Source of the DNA: Paenibacillus barcinonensis | GTDB taxonomy: Bacteria > Bacillota > Bacilli > Paenibacillales > Paenibacillaceae | Assembly: GCF_003217495.1 (NCBI RefSeq) | Contig: NZ_QJSW01000028.1 | Coordinates: forward strand, 1 to 64,000 | Length of the DNA: 64,000 bases | Reading direction: 5' to 3' | Part shown: one piece after another, positions 44,691-55,838 of the stretch | How the letters are laid out: every line of letters begins with the position of its first letter | How positions within the stretch are numbered: position 1 is the stretch's first letter | Made by a program: the position numbers and the translations under genes | The notes under the pieces: generated by a model | Databases searched by the model: none | What the model saw: only the letters and a program-made list of their open reading frames with translations | Told to the model about the DNA's origin: nothing

Positions 44691-45089
44691 ATGACTATGT
44701 CTGATCCAATTGCAGATATGCTTACTCGTATTCGTAACGCGAACACTGTTCGTCACGAAACGGTAGAAATGCCTGCTTCGACAATGAAAAAACAAATCGC
44801 CGATATCTTGAAGCGCGAAGGTTTCATCCGTGACGCTGAATTTATCGAAGATAACAAACAAGGGATTATCCGTGTTTTCCTGAAATACGGTCAAAATAAC
44901 GAGCGCGTTATCACTGGTCTGAAAAGAATCAGTAAACCTGGTCTTCGTGTTTACACGAAAAGCAATGAAGTACCTCGCGTACTTGGCGGCTTGGGTATCG
45001 CGATCATCTCGACATCCAAAGGTGTTATGACGGACAAAGAAGCTCGTCAAGCAAAATCCGGTGGAGAAGTCGTTTGCTACGTTTGGTAA
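44691..45089 (+). CDS. rpsH: 30S ribosomal protein S8
   Basis: A 132-residue protein that binds the centre of 16S rRNA and in some bacteria represses the spc operon. [18 protein letters not shown] and the end [14 protein letters not shown] are typical. ATG 44691 is ten bases after GGAGG; ATG 44697 would be 16 away. Confidence 0.97.
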   Translation: MTMSDPIADMLTRIRNANTVRHETVEMPASTMKKQIADILKREGFIRDAEFIEDNKQGIIRVFLKYGQNNERVITGLKRISKPGLRVYTKSNEVPRVLGGLGIAIISTSKGVMTDKEARQAKSGGEVVCYVW

Positions 45090-45119
45090 TATAACGTCAC
45101 AAGATAGGAGGTGCAACAC

Positions 45120-45662
45120 ATGTCTCGTATTGGTCGCAAACCAATTACAGTACCAAGTGGTGTAGACATCACTTTGGACAATTCCGTTATTACGGTAAAA
45201 GGACCAAAAGGAACTTTAACTCGTGAACTTCACAAAGACATGAAGGTTACAGTTGAAAACAACGAAATTACAGTTGTGCGTCCTTCCGATAACAAAACTC
45301 ACCGTTCTTTGCACGGCACAACACGCAGCGTTGTCAGCAATATGGTGAGCGGCGTAACTGAAGGATTCGCAAAATCTCTGGAGCTGGTTGGGGTCGGATA
45401 TCGTGCAAGCAAATCCGGAGATAAAATCGTTCTGAACGTTGGATACTCTCACCCGGTTGAAATTACACCGGAAGCGGGAATTGAGTTCGAAGTACCTTCG
45501 AACACAAAAATCATCGTTCGCGGTATCGATAAAGAGCGCGTAGGTGCTTACGCTGCTAAAATTCGTTCCGTTCGTGAACCTGAGCCGTACAAAGGTAAAG
45601 GTATTAAATATGAAGGCGAGCGTATCATCCGTAAGGAAGGTAAAGCCGGTAAGAAGAAATAA
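45120..45662 (+). CDS. rplF: 50S ribosomal protein L6
   Basis: A 180-residue protein of two similar domains near the sarcin-ricin loop. [14 protein letters not shown] and [13 protein letters not shown] are conserved. ATG 45120 follows ATAGGAGGTG; the in-frame ATG at 45111 overlaps it and is rejected. A 117-bp gap follows. Confidence 0.97.
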   Translation: MSRIGRKPITVPSGVDITLDNSVITVKGPKGTLTRELHKDMKVTVENNEITVVRPSDNKTHRSLHGTTRSVVSNMVSGVTEGFAKSLELVGVGYRASKSGDKIVLNVGYSHPVEITPEAGIEFEVPSNTKIIVRGIDKERVGAYAAKIRSVREPEPYKGKGIKYEGERIIRKEGKAGKKK

Positions 45663-45779
45663 GATTTCTCTTACCGCCTTTTCGCGGCTTTCGGCTTGCT
45701 TGCTTCGTTTGTTTCTAATATACCCCGTGGCTTCCGGCTTGAAGCCAGCGAGGTAACCTGAAAGGAGTGAATCCCTGAG

Positions 45780-46148
45780 ATGATTACGAAACCAGATAAA
45801 AACAAGGCTCGTCTGAAAAGACACTTGCGCGTTCGTAAAAAAATCCAAGGAACGGCAGCACGTCCTCGTTTGAACGTATTCCGTTCTGGTAAACATATGT
45901 ACGCTCAAATCATCGATGATGTAGCTGGTGTAACGATCGCTTCCGCGTCTACTGTAGACAAAGAATTGAGCGGTGACATCAAAAACGGTGCATCTGTTGA
46001 ATCTGCTCGCAAAGTTGGCGAACTCGTTGCTAAACGTGCGAAAGACAAAGGTGTTTCCAACATCGTATTTGACCGTAGCGGATATCTGTACCATGGTCGT
46101 ATCGCAGCATTGGCTGAAGCGGCTCGTGAAGCAGGACTTGAGTTTTAA
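45780..46148 (+). CDS. rplR: 50S ribosomal protein L18
   Basis: A 122-residue 5S rRNA-binding protein. [18 protein letters not shown] and [20 protein letters not shown] are diagnostic. The ribosome site AAAGGAGTGA is about 12 bases before ATG 45780. The gap to rplF (45663-45779) is GC-rich and holds a GGCTTC/GAAGCC hairpin but no gene. Confidence 0.96.
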   Translation: MITKPDKNKARLKRHLRVRKKIQGTAARPRLNVFRSGKHMYAQIIDDVAGVTIASASTVDKELSGDIKNGASVESARKVGELVAKRAKDKGVSNIVFDRSGYLYHGRIAALAEAAREAGLEF

Positions 46149-46175
46149 GATATTTTTCAAAAGGAGGTTAACGAC

Positions 46176-46673
46176 TTGCGTGTAGATCCGAATACTTTGG
46201 AACTGTCTGAAAGAGTAGTAAACATTAATCGCGTAGCTAAAGTAGTAAAAGGCGGACGCCGTTTCAGCTTTAGCGCACTGGTTGTAGTCGGCGACGGCAA
46301 CGGCTGGGTTGGAGCGGGTATCGGTAAAGCGGGCGAAGTACCTGATGCAATTCGCAAAGGTATTGAAGATGCTAAGAAAAACCTTGTACACGTTCCACTC
46401 GTAGGAACTTCGATTCCTCACTTGGTAACAGGTAAGTTCGGCGCAGGACGCGTTCTGTTGAAACCAGCATCTGAAGGTACTGGTGTTATCGCTGGTGGTC
46501 CTGTACGTGCGGTTCTCGAACTTGCTGGTGTGGGTGACATTTTGACAAAATCTCTGGGTTCTTCGAATTCCATGAACATGGTCAATGCGACTTTGGAAGG
46601 TTTGTCCCGTTTGAAGCGTGCTGAAGACGTGGCTAAACTGCGCGGAAAATCCGTCGAAGAGCTTCTGGGTTAG
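46176..46673 (+). CDS. rpsE: 30S ribosomal protein S5
   Basis: A 165-residue protein at the mRNA entry that affects accuracy. The double-stranded RNA-binding-like domain has [18 protein letters not shown] and [16 protein letters not shown]. The loop linked to spectinomycin resistance looks ordinary. The start is TTG 46176, eight bases after AAAGGAGG; no ATG is available nearby. Confidence 0.96.
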   Translation: MRVDPNTLELSERVVNINRVAKVVKGGRRFSFSALVVVGDGNGWVGAGIGKAGEVPDAIRKGIEDAKKNLVHVPLVGTSIPHLVTGKFGAGRVLLKPASEGTGVIAGGPVRAVLELAGVGDILTKSLGSSNSMNMVNATLEGLSRLKRAEDVAKLRGKSVEELLG

Positions 46674-46685
46674 GAGGGAATTCTC

Positions 46686-46871
46686 ATGGCTAAATTAGAA
46701 ATTACCCTCGTCCGTAGCTTGATCGGACGTCCGGAGACGCAAAGAACAACTGTGAAAACATTGGGATTGCGCAAAATCAACAGCAAAGTGATTCAAAACG
46801 ATAATCCAGCCATCCGTGGTATGATTAACAAAGTGAGTCACTTGGTAGCTGTTAAAGAAGTAGAAGCTTAA
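46686..46871 (+). CDS. rpmD: 50S ribosomal protein L30
   Basis: A 61-residue small protein of the large subunit. The family motif [20 protein letters not shown] is present. Its ribosome site overlaps the rpsE stop (TTAGGAGGG). spc operon. Confidence 0.96.
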   Translation: MAKLEITLVRSLIGRPETQRTTVKTLGLRKINSKVIQNDNPAIRGMINKVSHLVAVKEVEA

Positions 46872-46916
46872 TAAACGGGAATAATCCCACAAATCTTTAA
46901 GGAGGTGCAACGAACG

Positions 46917-47357
46917 ATGAAGTTACATGAGCTTTCACCATCTCCTGGATCGCGTAAAGAACGCAAACGTGTTGGTCGCGGTCCAAGTAGTGGTACAGGT
47001 AAAACATCAGGTCGCGGTCATAAAGGACAAAACGCTCGTTCTGGCGGTGGTGTTCGTCCAGGCTTCGAAGGTGGACAAAATCCACTGTATCGTCGCTTGC
47101 CGAAACGCGGTTTCGTAAACCCAACTCGCAAAGAATATGCAGTTGTTAATATCGAAGACCTGAACAGTTTGCCTGCGGGTACTGAAGTAACTCCAGAATT
47201 CTTGATGACGAATGGCGTTGTGAAAAACGCTAAATCCGGAATCAAAATCCTGGGTAACGGTGAAGTCACTGTGAAGCTGACTGTTAAAGCTAATAAGTTT
47301 TCTCAATCTGCGGTAGAGAAAATCGAAGCTGCCGGCGGTACAACCGAGGTGATTTAA
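46917..47357 (+). CDS. rplO: 50S ribosomal protein L15
   Basis: A 146-residue late-assembly protein. [20 protein letters not shown] and the glycine-rich [18 protein letters not shown] are typical. ATG 46917 follows AAGGAGG; the longer frame from 46905 is rejected. Its stop overlaps the secY start by one base. Confidence 0.97.
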   Translation: MKLHELSPSPGSRKERKRVGRGPSSGTGKTSGRGHKGQNARSGGGVRPGFEGGQNPLYRRLPKRGFVNPTRKEYAVVNIEDLNSLPAGTEVTPEFLMTNGVVKNAKSGIKILGNGEVTVKLTVKANKFSQSAVEKIEAAGGTTEVI

Positions 47358-48655
47358 TGTTCAAGACCCTAAAGAATATCTGGCGGGTTGAGGATCTGCG
47401 CAAAAGGGTATTATTTACCCTTTTTGTACTGATCATTTACCGCATCGGCTCCTTTGTTCCCGTTCCGGGTGTTAACAAAGATGTGTTCGAAGCGACAAAT
47501 TCTGCGGGTAAAGAAGTTTTTGGACTTCTCAATACGTTCTCGGGTGGAGCACTGTTCCAGTTCTCGATATTTGCACTCGGGATCGTTCCTTACATCACTG
47601 CGTCTATCATAGTACAGTTGCTTTCCATGGACGTTATTCCTAAATTAGCGGAGTGGGCAAAGCAAGGTGAACAAGGTAAGAAAAAATCAGCACAATTGAC
47701 CCGTTATTTAACCATCGGGCTTGCATTGATTCAAGCGTTTGGTACGTCGATCGGATTTAACCGCTTGTACAATACAGAGATGGTTCCTAACGCAACATTT
47801 GCAGATTATATCTTGATCGCGATTGTACTTACGGCCGGTACTTCATTCTTGATGTGGCTTGGTGAGCAGATCACCGAGAAGGGCATCGGAAACGGAATTT
47901 CGATTTTGATCTTTGCAGGTATCTTGTCAACAGTACCTAACATTATCAAACAAACCATCGAGTCCGACTTCATTCAACCTGATCAGTTGTTTATGAACAT
48001 CCTGAAAGCTGTGATCATCGCGATTGTCATCGTGCTGATTATCATCGGGGTCATATACATCCAACAGGCGATTCGGAAAATTCCGGTACAGTACGCTAAA
48101 CGTGTCGTGGGTAACAAAATGTACGGTGGACAGAATACACATATCCCGCTGAAGATTAATGCAGCTGGTGTTATCCCTGTCATCTTCGCATCATCGCTGT
48201 TGATGTTCCCAACGATTATCGCCAACTTCTGGGCTAATCAAGGTTGGGCACAGTGGATCGGTCAAAACTTGACTACACACAAACCTCTTGGTATGGTGCT
48301 GTATGTTGTGATGATCTTTGGATTCACATTCTTCTATACGTTTGTACAGATGAATCCTCAGCAGATGGCTGATAATATGAAAAAGAACGGCGGTTACATC
48401 CCAGGCATTCGCCCGGGTAAAGCAACCGAGAAATATCTGACCCGTGTCATGACTCGTTTGACAATGGCCGGAGCCATCTTCTTGGCTGTCATTTCCGTTC
48501 TGCCTGTATTCTTAGGGGCACTTTCTGGTTTGCCTCAATCAGCGCAAATTGGAGGAACATCCCTCCTGATCGTTATCGGTGTAGCGCTGGATACGATGAA
48601 GCAAATCGAAAGCCAATTGATCAAACGCCACTACAAAGGTTTTATCAATAAATAG
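47357..48655 (+). CDS. secY: Preprotein translocase subunit SecY
   Basis: A 432-residue channel subunit with ten membrane spans. Seen are the N-terminal RVLFTLFVLIIYRIGSFVP, the plug region GGALFQFSIFALGIVPYIT and the cytoplasmic loop with IRPGKATEKYL. The start overlaps the rplO stop (TAATG). Together with secE at 20.9 kb it forms the core of the export channel. Confidence 0.97.
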   Translation: MFKTLKNIWRVEDLRKRVLFTLFVLIIYRIGSFVPVPGVNKDVFEATNSAGKEVFGLLNTFSGGALFQFSIFALGIVPYITASIIVQLLSMDVIPKLAEWAKQGEQGKKKSAQLTRYLTIGLALIQAFGTSIGFNRLYNTEMVPNATFADYILIAIVLTAGTSFLMWLGEQITEKGIGNGISILIFAGILSTVPNIIKQTIESDFIQPDQLFMNILKAVIIAIVIVLIIIGVIYIQQAIRKIPVQYAKRVVGNKMYGGQNTHIPLKINAAGVIPVIFASSLLMFPTIIANFWANQGWAQWIGQNLTTHKPLGMVLYVVMIFGFTFFYTFVQMNPQQMADNMKKNGGYIPGIRPGKATEKYLTRVMTRLTMAGAIFLAVISVLPVFLGALSGLPQSAQIGGTSLLIVIGVALDTMKQIESQLIKRHYKGFINK

Positions 48656-48739
48656 GCAATAGGTTCCGGTTGAGTAAAGATTTACTTGCCGGCACCTATT
48701 GTGCTGTTTGTTGATGTAGGGTAGTCTTGGAGGGAGTGA

Positions 48740-49390
<651 letters not shown>

Positions 49391-49393
49391 TTG

Positions 49394-50146
49394 ATGATCA
49401 TTGGTAAGTCCGAAACGGAACTGGGTTTGATGAGGGAAGCGGGGAGAATTGTTGCGGAAACGCATCGTCTCTTGGCAGAGCATATCGCTCCCGGTATTAC
49501 GACTGGTGAACTTGACCATATGGCTGATCAATATATCCGCAGTCAAGGAGCTGTGCCGTCTTTCAAAGGTTATAACGGTTTCCCTGCCAGTGTGTGCGCT
49601 TCAGTGAATGAAGAGTTGGTACATGGATTTCCCGGCAAACGCAAGTTGAACGAGGGCGATATCGTTACGTTTGACATTGGCGCGCAGTACCAGGGGTATC
49701 ATGGAGATTCTGCCTGGACCTATCCAGTCGGCCGTATTTCCGAAGAAGCCCGTCGTCTTCTGGACGTCACCGAGGCTTCGTTATACGCAGGTCTGGCGCT
49801 GGTAAAACCAGACGTTCGCTTGTTTACAATATCTCATGCAATTCAGAAATATATCGAAGATGAGGGGTTCTCCGTCGTTCGTGAATATGTCGGTCACGGC
49901 ATTGGAGCGGATCTGCACGAGGAGCCATCAATTCCGAACTATGGTCTTCCTGATCGTGGACCAAGGCTAAAGGCTGGTATGGTGCTGGCCATTGAACCTA
50001 TGGTTAACGCAGGCAGACGGTATGTGAAAACGTTGGAAGATAACTGGACTGTCGTAACAGTTGATGGATCGTTATGCGCCCACTTTGAACACACCGTAGC
50101 AGTTACATCTGATGGTATGGAAATTTTCACAAAACTGAATGCGTAG
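49394..50146 (+). CDS. map: Type I methionine aminopeptidase
   Basis: A 250-residue metalloenzyme that removes the first methionine. The metal ligands lie in [17 protein letters not shown] (two Asp), YVGHGIG (His), AIEPM (Glu) and FEHTVAV (Glu). ATG 49394 is preferred over TTG 49391 because GAGAGG is then seven bases upstream. It starts three bases after adk. Confidence 0.96.
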   Translation: MIIGKSETELGLMREAGRIVAETHRLLAEHIAPGITTGELDHMADQYIRSQGAVPSFKGYNGFPASVCASVNEELVHGFPGKRKLNEGDIVTFDIGAQYQGYHGDSAWTYPVGRISEEARRLLDVTEASLYAGLALVKPDVRLFTISHAIQKYIEDEGFSVVREYVGHGIGADLHEEPSIPNYGLPDRGPRLKAGMVLAIEPMVNAGRRYVKTLEDNWTVVTVDGSLCAHFEHTVAVTSDGMEIFTKLNA

Positions 50147-50156
50147 GTGATTAGGC

Positions 50157-50465
50157 ATGAACAATCCGTCGAATCCGCAGCTCGGTCAACTTGTGAAGAT
50201 CCGTAAAGGCCGCAATGCGGACCAAGCCGCAGTAATTGTTGCTATAGTGGACAGTAGGTTCGTATATATAGCGGATGGAGACAAACGAAAGTTTGACCAA
50301 CCCAAGAAGAAGAACATTCTTCATCTTGAACTTCAGCCCATGATTAGCAATGAGGTTGTAAACAGTTTAAACGAGAGTGGTCGGGTGACAAACGGAAAGC
50401 TCCGCTATGCGGTTCATTCTTTTCTGGAATCCACCAACATTCAAGCTGAAGAGAAAGGAGACTGA
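50157..50465 (+). CDS. KOW-domain RNA-binding protein (L14e-like)
   Basis: A 102-residue protein with an N-terminal KOW-like segment ([20 protein letters not shown]) like eukaryotic and archaeal L14e, and a lysine-rich region [14 protein letters not shown]. subtilis has a similar small gene (ybzG) between map and infA. A role in translation is inferred from position and fold; no function is established. AGGTGA precedes ATG 50157 at the map stop. Confidence 0.85.
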   Translation: MNNPSNPQLGQLVKIRKGRNADQAAVIVAIVDSRFVYIADGDKRKFDQPKKKNILHLELQPMISNEVVNSLNESGRVTNGKLRYAVHSFLESTNIQAEEKGD

Positions 50466-50468
50466 CTA

Positions 50469-50684
50469 ATGGCCAAGGAAGATGTCATTGAAGTGGAAGG
50501 TACGGTTCTTGAACCGCTACCGAATGCAACGTTCAAGGTTGAGCTTGAGAATGGTCATCAAATTCTCGCTCACGTTTCCGGGAAATTACGGATGCACTTC
50601 ATCCGTATCCTGACTGGAGACAAAGTAGTTGTTCAGTTATCGCCTTATGATCTAACAAAAGGTCGTATAACTTACCGTAAATAG
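50469..50684 (+). CDS. infA: Translation initiation factor IF-1
   Basis: A 71-residue OB-fold protein that blocks the A site during initiation. [20 protein letters not shown] and [14 protein letters not shown] are diagnostic. AAAGGAG precedes ATG 50469, four bases after the KOW gene. Confidence 0.97.
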   Translation: MAKEDVIEVEGTVLEPLPNATFKVELENGHQILAHVSGKLRMHFIRILTGDKVVVQLSPYDLTKGRITYRK

Positions 50685-50711
50685 TAGTAGACAGTTGCAA
50701 TGAACTGTGAA

Positions 50712-50950
<239 letters not shown>

Positions 50951-50970
50951 TGAAGGGGGTGTAGCGTAAA

Positions 50971-51339
50971 ATGGCACGTATAGCTGGTGTGGATTTGCCA
51001 CGTGATAAGCGCGTTGAGATCGCCTTGACTTATATTTTCGGAATCGGTAAAACGACTTCCCAGAAAATTCTGAGCTCTACAGGCATCAATCCGGACACTC
51101 GTGTTCGTGATTTGACGGAAGATGAAGTCAGCAAATTGCGTGAAAGTATCGACAAAGAGGTCAAAGTAGAAGGTGACCTGCGTCGTGAAATCTCTTTGAA
51201 TATTAAACGTTTGACGGAGATCGGTTGTTACCGTGGAGTTCGTCATCGTCGTGGTCTGCCTGTTCGTGGACAACGTACGAAAACGAATGCTCGTACTCGT
51301 AAGGGTCCTCGTCGTACAGTAGCGAACAAGAAGAAATAA
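50971..51339 (+). CDS. rpsM: 30S ribosomal protein S13
   Basis: A 122-residue head protein bridging to the large subunit. [20 protein letters not shown] and the basic tail [20 protein letters not shown] are typical. GAAGGGGGTG precedes ATG 50971. Alpha operon. Confidence 0.97.
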   Translation: MARIAGVDLPRDKRVEIALTYIFGIGKTTSQKILSSTGINPDTRVRDLTEDEVSKLRESIDKEVKVEGDLRREISLNIKRLTEIGCYRGVRHRRGLPVRGQRTKTNARTRKGPRRTVANKKK

Positions 51340-51358
51340 TAAGGGGGGATAAGAGAAA

Positions 51359-51754
51359 ATGGCTAAACCGAAAAAAGTCGTACGTACTAAACGTCGTGAC
51401 CGTAAAAATATTGAATCTGGCGTGGCACATATCCGCTCCACTTTCAATAACACTATCGTTACTATTACGGACCCTCACGGAAATGCGATTTCGTGGGCAA
51501 GCTCAGGCGGCCTCGGATTCAGAGGTTCCCGTAAATCGACTCCGTTTGCTGCACAAATGGCTGCTGAGACTGCTGCCAAAGCTGCAATGGAACATGGGAT
51601 GAAATCCGTTGAGGTTATGGTTAAAGGACCAGGCGCAGGCCGTGAAGCAGCGATCCGCTCTTTGCAAGCTGCTGGTCTTGAAGTTAACCTGATCAAAGAC
51701 GTAACTCCAGTCCCGCATAACGGATGCCGTCCTCCAAAACGTCGTCGTGTCTAA
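51359..51754 (+). CDS. rpsK: 30S ribosomal protein S11
   Basis: A 131-residue platform protein near the E-site codon. [18 protein letters not shown] and [13 protein letters not shown] are conserved. A GGGGGG site precedes ATG 51359. Alpha operon. Confidence 0.97.
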   Translation: MAKPKKVVRTKRRDRKNIESGVAHIRSTFNNTIVTITDPHGNAISWASSGGLGFRGSRKSTPFAAQMAAETAAKAAMEHGMKSVEVMVKGPGAGREAAIRSLQAAGLEVNLIKDVTPVPHNGCRPPKRRRV

Positions 51755-51890
51755 TGAGATTTGCCCCTGCGTGTGGTATACTTCCGGCACAATCTGCTAA
51801 TAATGGTTGTTTAGGCATACTACTACATGTTTTCGCAAGAGAAGGTAAATGTTTCATAGAGGACCGACGTTTTGAAGGAGGGGTATTGCA

Positions 51891-52835
51891 GTGATAGAAA
51901 TCGAAAAGCCGAAAATTGAGACGGTAGACGTCAACGATGATGGCACCTATGGGAAATTCGTAGTAGAACCGCTAGAGCGCGGATACGGTACGACGCTTGG
52001 AAACTCGCTTCGCCGAATCCTGCTCTCGTCACTGCCGGGTGCGGCAGTGTCTTCGGTTCAAATCGATGGCGTTCTGCATGAATTTGCTACAGTTCCTGGC
52101 GTAATGGAAGACGTAACAGAGATTATCCTTAACCTGAAAGCTTTATCGCTCAAAATTCACTCTGATGAGGAGAAAGTGCTCGAGATTGATGCTGAAGGCG
52201 AAGGAGCAATCACGGCTGGAGATATTCGTGCTGATTCCGATGTTGAAATCCTTAACCCGGATCTTCACATTGCTACGCTTGGACCAGGTTCGAGACTTCA
52301 CATGCGTATTTTTGCCAATCGCGGTCGCGGCTACGTCCAGGCAGATCGGAATAAACGCGATGACCAGCCGATCGGCGTCATCCCTGTCGATTCCATCTTC
52401 ACCCCGATCAGCCGTGTAAACTACGCTGTGGAAAATACGCGTGTAGGCCAAGTAACCAACTATGACAAGCTCACGTTGGAAGTTTGGACTGACGGAAGTA
52501 TTCGTCCTGAAGAGGCTGTAAGCCTTGGCGCTAAAATTTTGACCGAGCATCTGATGCTCTTCGTGGGTCTTACAGACGAAGCGAAGGATGCAGAGATCAT
52601 GGTTGAAAAAGAAGAAGACAAAAAAGAAAAAGTACTCGAAATGACGATCGAAGAGCTGGATCTCTCTGTTCGTTCCTACAACTGCCTCAAACGTGCTGGT
52701 ATTAATACCGTACAAGAGCTGACCACGAAAACGGAAGAAGACATGATGAAAGTCCGTAACCTCGGACGCAAGTCTTTGGAAGAAGTTCAAGAGAAGCTTG
52801 AGGAACTGGGATTGGGACTTCGTACAGAAGAATAG
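51891..52835 (+). CDS. rpoA: DNA-directed RNA polymerase subunit alpha
   Basis: A 314-residue subunit. The N-terminal assembly domain has [20 protein letters not shown]; the C-terminal domain (from about 245) has [16 protein letters not shown] and LGRKSLEEV, contacting UP elements and activators. GTG 51891 follows GAAGGAGGGG. The 136-bp gap from rpsK has no clear promoter. Confidence 0.97.
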   Translation: MIEIEKPKIETVDVNDDGTYGKFVVEPLERGYGTTLGNSLRRILLSSLPGAAVSSVQIDGVLHEFATVPGVMEDVTEIILNLKALSLKIHSDEEKVLEIDAEGEGAITAGDIRADSDVEILNPDLHIATLGPGSRLHMRIFANRGRGYVQADRNKRDDQPIGVIPVDSIFTPISRVNYAVENTRVGQVTNYDKLTLEVWTDGSIRPEEAVSLGAKILTEHLMLFVGLTDEAKDAEIMVEKEEDKKEKVLEMTIEELDLSVRSYNCLKRAGINTVQELTTKTEEDMMKVRNLGRKSLEEVQEKLEELGLGLRTEE

Positions 52836-52869
52836 ACAGCTGAGTGCTTGAAGTGAAGGAGGGAAAACA

Positions 52870-53235
52870 ATGGCATACCAAAAGTTGGGCCGTAATTCCA
52901 GCGCACGTAAAGCTTTGTTCCGTGACCTGGTAACCGACCTGTTCTTATACGAGCGCATTCAGACAACTGAAGCGAAAGCAAAAGAGGTTCGCTCTATTGC
53001 TGAAAAACTGATCACTAAAGCGAAAAAGGGAGATCTTCATGCCCGTCGCCAAGTGGCAGCTTATGTTCGCCGCGAAACAATTGATGGTGAGCAAGATGCA
53101 ATCCAAAAACTGTTTAGCGATTTGTCCGATCGTTACGCTGAGCGTCCAGGCGGATACACACGTATCCTGAAGCTGGGACCTCGTCGTGGTGACGCAGCGC
53201 CTATGGTTTACTTGGAACTGGTAGACCGCGCGTAA
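52870..53235 (+). CDS. rplQ: 50S ribosomal protein L17
   Basis: A 121-residue protein at the tunnel exit. [20 protein letters not shown] and [17 protein letters not shown] are typical. AAGGAGGG precedes ATG 52870. It ends the alpha operon before a terminator. Confidence 0.97.
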   Translation: MAYQKLGRNSSARKALFRDLVTDLFLYERIQTTEAKAKEVRSIAEKLITKAKKGDLHARRQVAAYVRRETIDGEQDAIQKLFSDLSDRYAERPGGYTRILKLGPRRGDAAPMVYLELVDRA

Positions 53236-53251
53236 AACAGATGAGATGAGG

Positions 53252-53293
53252 AAAGGGGACAGAATCTGACGATTCTGGGTCAACCCTTTTTTT
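53252..53293 (+). terminator. Terminator after rplQ
   Basis: AAAGGG-GAC pairs with GTC-AACCCTTT around an inner AGAATC-TGAC-GATTCT stem, then seven T. It closes the long S10-spc-alpha cluster. Confidence 0.88.
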
Positions 53294-53343
53294 CACTTCA
53301 TTTCGAATTCGTGCTGTAAATGAAGCTCCGTAAGGGGCTTCTT

Positions 53344-53372
53344 TTGCTGTTCGGGATAGGCTTATGTATAGT
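53344..53372 (+). promoter_or_regulatory. Candidate sigma-A promoter of truA
   Basis: TTGCTG (53344-53349) and TATAGT (53367-53372) at 17-bp spacing, about 20 bases before the truA start. Confidence 0.5.
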
Positions 53373-53393
53373 ATGGAACAAAGGTGTGGTAAT

Positions 53394-54167
53394 ATGCGCA
53401 ACTTATGTATGACGGTCACTTACGACGGAACGGCCTATTACGGCTTTCAAGTACAGCCAGGAGGCAATACCATTCAGGACCACCTCGAAGATGCCATTCG
53501 TGCCTTGACTGGTGAGACGATTAAGATCACAGGGTCAGGTCGAACGGATGCAGGCGTTCATGCTCGCAGACAAATTTTCAATTTTCCTACAGCATCACAG
53601 ATCCCGGTAGAGCGCTGGTGTATCGCACTCAATTCGAGATTGCCATCCGATATTGTTGTTATTGATGCAATTGAGGTACCGCTAGATTTCCATTCTCGTT
53701 ATGCAGCGAAAAAGAAAACCTATCGATACACGGTCAATGCAAATCAATTCCCGGATGTCTTTAACCGAAGACTGCAGCATCACCACCATGCAAAGCTGGA
53801 CATCGCTGCTATGGAAGAGGGCCTGCGTCATTTCATAGGCACATATGACTTTACATCCTTTGCTTCACGCAAGTCGCAGAAAGAGAATCATGTACGTTCG
53901 GTGTACGAAGCATGGATAGAAGTGGACCGTTCAATGTGCAGAGACCATCCGCGCGATCAAGGCGTCATTCACATCTACGTGAGTGGTAACGGCTTTTTGC
54001 AGCATATGGTAAGGATCATTGTAGGAACGCTGCTGGAGATCGGAGAGGGCAAACGGAAAGCCTCTGATGTGCCGAATATGATTGCTGCATGCAATCGTTC
54101 TGCCGCAGGACCTACTGCGGTTAGCTGCGGTTTGATGCTCTGGGACCTTGAATACAAAAAAGATTAA
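53394..54167 (+). CDS. truA: tRNA pseudouridine synthase A
   Basis: A 257-residue enzyme that makes pseudouridine at positions 38-40 of tRNA. The catalytic Asp is in GSGRTDAGVHA near residue 51. ATG 53394 is preferred because AAGGTG is seven bases upstream; an in-frame ATG at 53364 lies within the candidate promoter. The rRNA-protein genes rplM and rpsI follow behind their own promoter. Confidence 0.95.
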   Translation: MRNLCMTVTYDGTAYYGFQVQPGGNTIQDHLEDAIRALTGETIKITGSGRTDAGVHARRQIFNFPTASQIPVERWCIALNSRLPSDIVVIDAIEVPLDFHSRYAAKKKTYRYTVNANQFPDVFNRRLQHHHHAKLDIAAMEEGLRHFIGTYDFTSFASRKSQKENHVRSVYEAWIEVDRSMCRDHPRDQGVIHIYVSGNGFLQHMVRIIVGTLLEIGEGKRKASDVPNMIAACNRSAAGPTAVSCGLMLWDLEYKKD

Positions 54168-54196
54168 ATTTGGTGAGTAAAAAGCTTAATTTATAC

Positions 54197-54225
54197 TTGC
54201 GATTTAATCGCCTATCATGTAATAT
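54197..54225 (+). promoter_or_regulatory. Candidate sigma-A promoter of rplM-rpsI
   Basis: TTGCGA (54197-54202) and TAATAT (54220-54225) at 17-bp spacing. About 140 bases of leader follow up to rplM; Bacillota often have an L13 autoregulatory leader here, but I cannot confirm its consensus by eye. Confidence 0.6.
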
Positions 54226-54372
54226 AAAAGTTGTGTTTTCTTAATGGCTTTCCCACAGCCCCAATTAAGATGTTCACATCGCAACAACTATCCATCAACA
54301 CCTAAAGTTATCACTTAACGAACGAAGATAAATGAAAAATGATGATTTTGAACATTTAAGGAGGAACTTTTC

Positions 54373-54810
54373 ATGCGTACTACGTACATGGCGAAGCCTA
54401 ACGAAGTTGAGCGCCAATGGCACATCATTGATGCTGAAGGCAAAACCCTCGGACGTTTGGCGAGCGAAGCAGCTGCTTTGATCCGCGGCAAACATAAGCC
54501 ACAATTCACTCCACATGTGGACACTGGCGATTTCGTTGTTATCATCAATGCAGAGAAAATTGTATTGACTGGTAAAAAAATGCAAGGTAAAAAATACTAC
54601 CGTCACTCGATGCACCCAGGTGGTTTGAAAGTAACTACTGCAGAAGAGATGGTTAAAAACAAACCTGAACGTATGTTGGAATTGGCTGTTCGCGGTATGC
54701 TTCCTAAAACTCGCATGGGCGAGAAAATGAAGCTGAGACTTAAAGCGTACAGAGGCACTGAGCATCCACACGCAGCACAAAAACCAGAAGTTTACGAACT
54801 TCGCGGTTAA
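54373..54810 (+). CDS. rplM: 50S ribosomal protein L13
   Basis: A 145-residue early assembly protein. [19 protein letters not shown] and [14 protein letters not shown] are diagnostic. AAGGAGGAA precedes ATG 54373. Paired with rpsI, nineteen bases apart, as in most bacteria. Confidence 0.97.
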   Translation: MRTTYMAKPNEVERQWHIIDAEGKTLGRLASEAAALIRGKHKPQFTPHVDTGDFVVIINAEKIVLTGKKMQGKKYYRHSMHPGGLKVTTAEEMVKNKPERMLELAVRGMLPKTRMGEKMKLRLKAYRGTEHPHAAQKPEVYELRG

Positions 54811-54829
54811 TTAAAAGGAGGACAGTTTC

Positions 54830-55222
54830 ATGGCACAAGTACAATACTATGGGACAGGTCGTCGTAAACATTCGGTAGCACGTGTTCGCCTTGTACCGGG
54901 TGAAGGACGCATTGTCATCAATAAACGTGATATTAATGAATACTTCGGTTTGGAAACACTTAAACTGATCGTAAAACAACCACTGACTTTGACAGAAACG
55001 CTCACTAACTATGACGTTTTGGTTATCGCTCATGGTGGCGGTATCTCCGGTCAAGCCGGCGCGATCCGTCATGGTATCTCCCGCGCTCTGCTTAAAGCAG
55101 ATCCAGAATACCGTGCATCCCTGAAAAAAGCAGGATTCCTGACTCGTGACCCACGTATGAAAGAGCGTAAAAAATACGGTCTTAAAGCGGCTCGTCGCGC
55201 ACCTCAGTTCTCCAAACGTTAA
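54830..55222 (+). CDS. rpsI: 30S ribosomal protein S9
   Basis: A 130-residue protein whose basic tail (ending APQFSKR) reaches the P-site t[22 protein letters not shown] and [19 protein letters not shown] are typical. AAAGGAGG precedes ATG 54830. Confidence 0.97.
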   Translation: MAQVQYYGTGRRKHSVARVRLVPGEGRIVINKRDINEYFGLETLKLIVKQPLTLTETLTNYDVLVIAHGGGISGQAGAIRHGISRALLKADPEYRASLKKAGFLTRDPRMKERKKYGLKAARRAPQFSKR

Positions 55223-55230
55223 GATTTTTC

Positions 55231-55263
55231 AAAGCTCTTGGCCCTCGGCCAAGGGCTTTTTTT
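55231..55263 (+). terminator. Terminator after rpsI
   Basis: AAAGCTCTTGGCC pairs with GGCCAAGGGCTTT around CTC and runs into seven T. Confidence 0.93.
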
Positions 55264-55838
55264 GTTGCGGACAAGACTAGATTAATCATATCACTAACTT
55301 TTACCAAAACGTCGAATAGCATATTCACTGCTTACATCAATCTTGAAACCCAGTAGTCGTCACTAACGATATACTTCACGCGAACGTTATACGTGAATTC
55401 CTGGTTATCAGTCTTTCTTATGAATACGATAAAGGCTTCTTACATTTGAAAATGCATAACGTATCCAGCCGATAGTAGAAAATCGGATATCTTGCTCTTC
55501 TTTTAAGCCCAATCAGACATTATGGAATGGTTGTTTGATTATGCTAGTCATCTTGAAAATCCAGTAGTAGCAAAGGTTTAGGCCATTTTATGGTTTGTGA
55601 TGTATTCGTGATTAGCCACCTCGCCTTTAAACGATTTTGTCTGTACATGTTGAAGATGCTTAAATGACACTAAAATGATATTCAATATTGCCCACTATTT
55701 ATGGGGTTCAGTCGCTGTATTTTACCATATGGCAGGCATTGACATAGCGAGTGAAAGATTTATACTATACATAATTCATATTAGATTAGTCGGCTTTATT
55801 TTATTGTTTTTGAAATGAAGAATGGGGGAAAAGGAATT
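55264..55838. other. 575-bp stretch without a gene before cysH
   Basis: AT-rich sequence without an open frame of note on either strand. It contains an imperfect direct repeat (TCTTGAAA-CCCAGTAGT at 55341-55357 and TCTTGAAAATCCAGTAGT at 55551-55568), a TTCACG/CGTGAA palindrome at 55375-55397, and at its end the likely cysH promoter. No SAM riboswitch or T-box is visible. It could be decayed coding sequence or a regulatory region. Confidence 0.55.
55739..55766 (+). promoter_or_regulatory. Candidate sigma-A promoter of cysH-sat
   Basis: A perfect TTGACA (55739-55744) and TATACT (55761-55766) with 16 bp between. About 65 bases of leader follow. Confidence 0.65.

Noticed and set aside
55264-55838. 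SAM riboswitch or T-box before cysH
   Set aside because: I looked for the S-box core and the T-box sequence and terminator and found neither.
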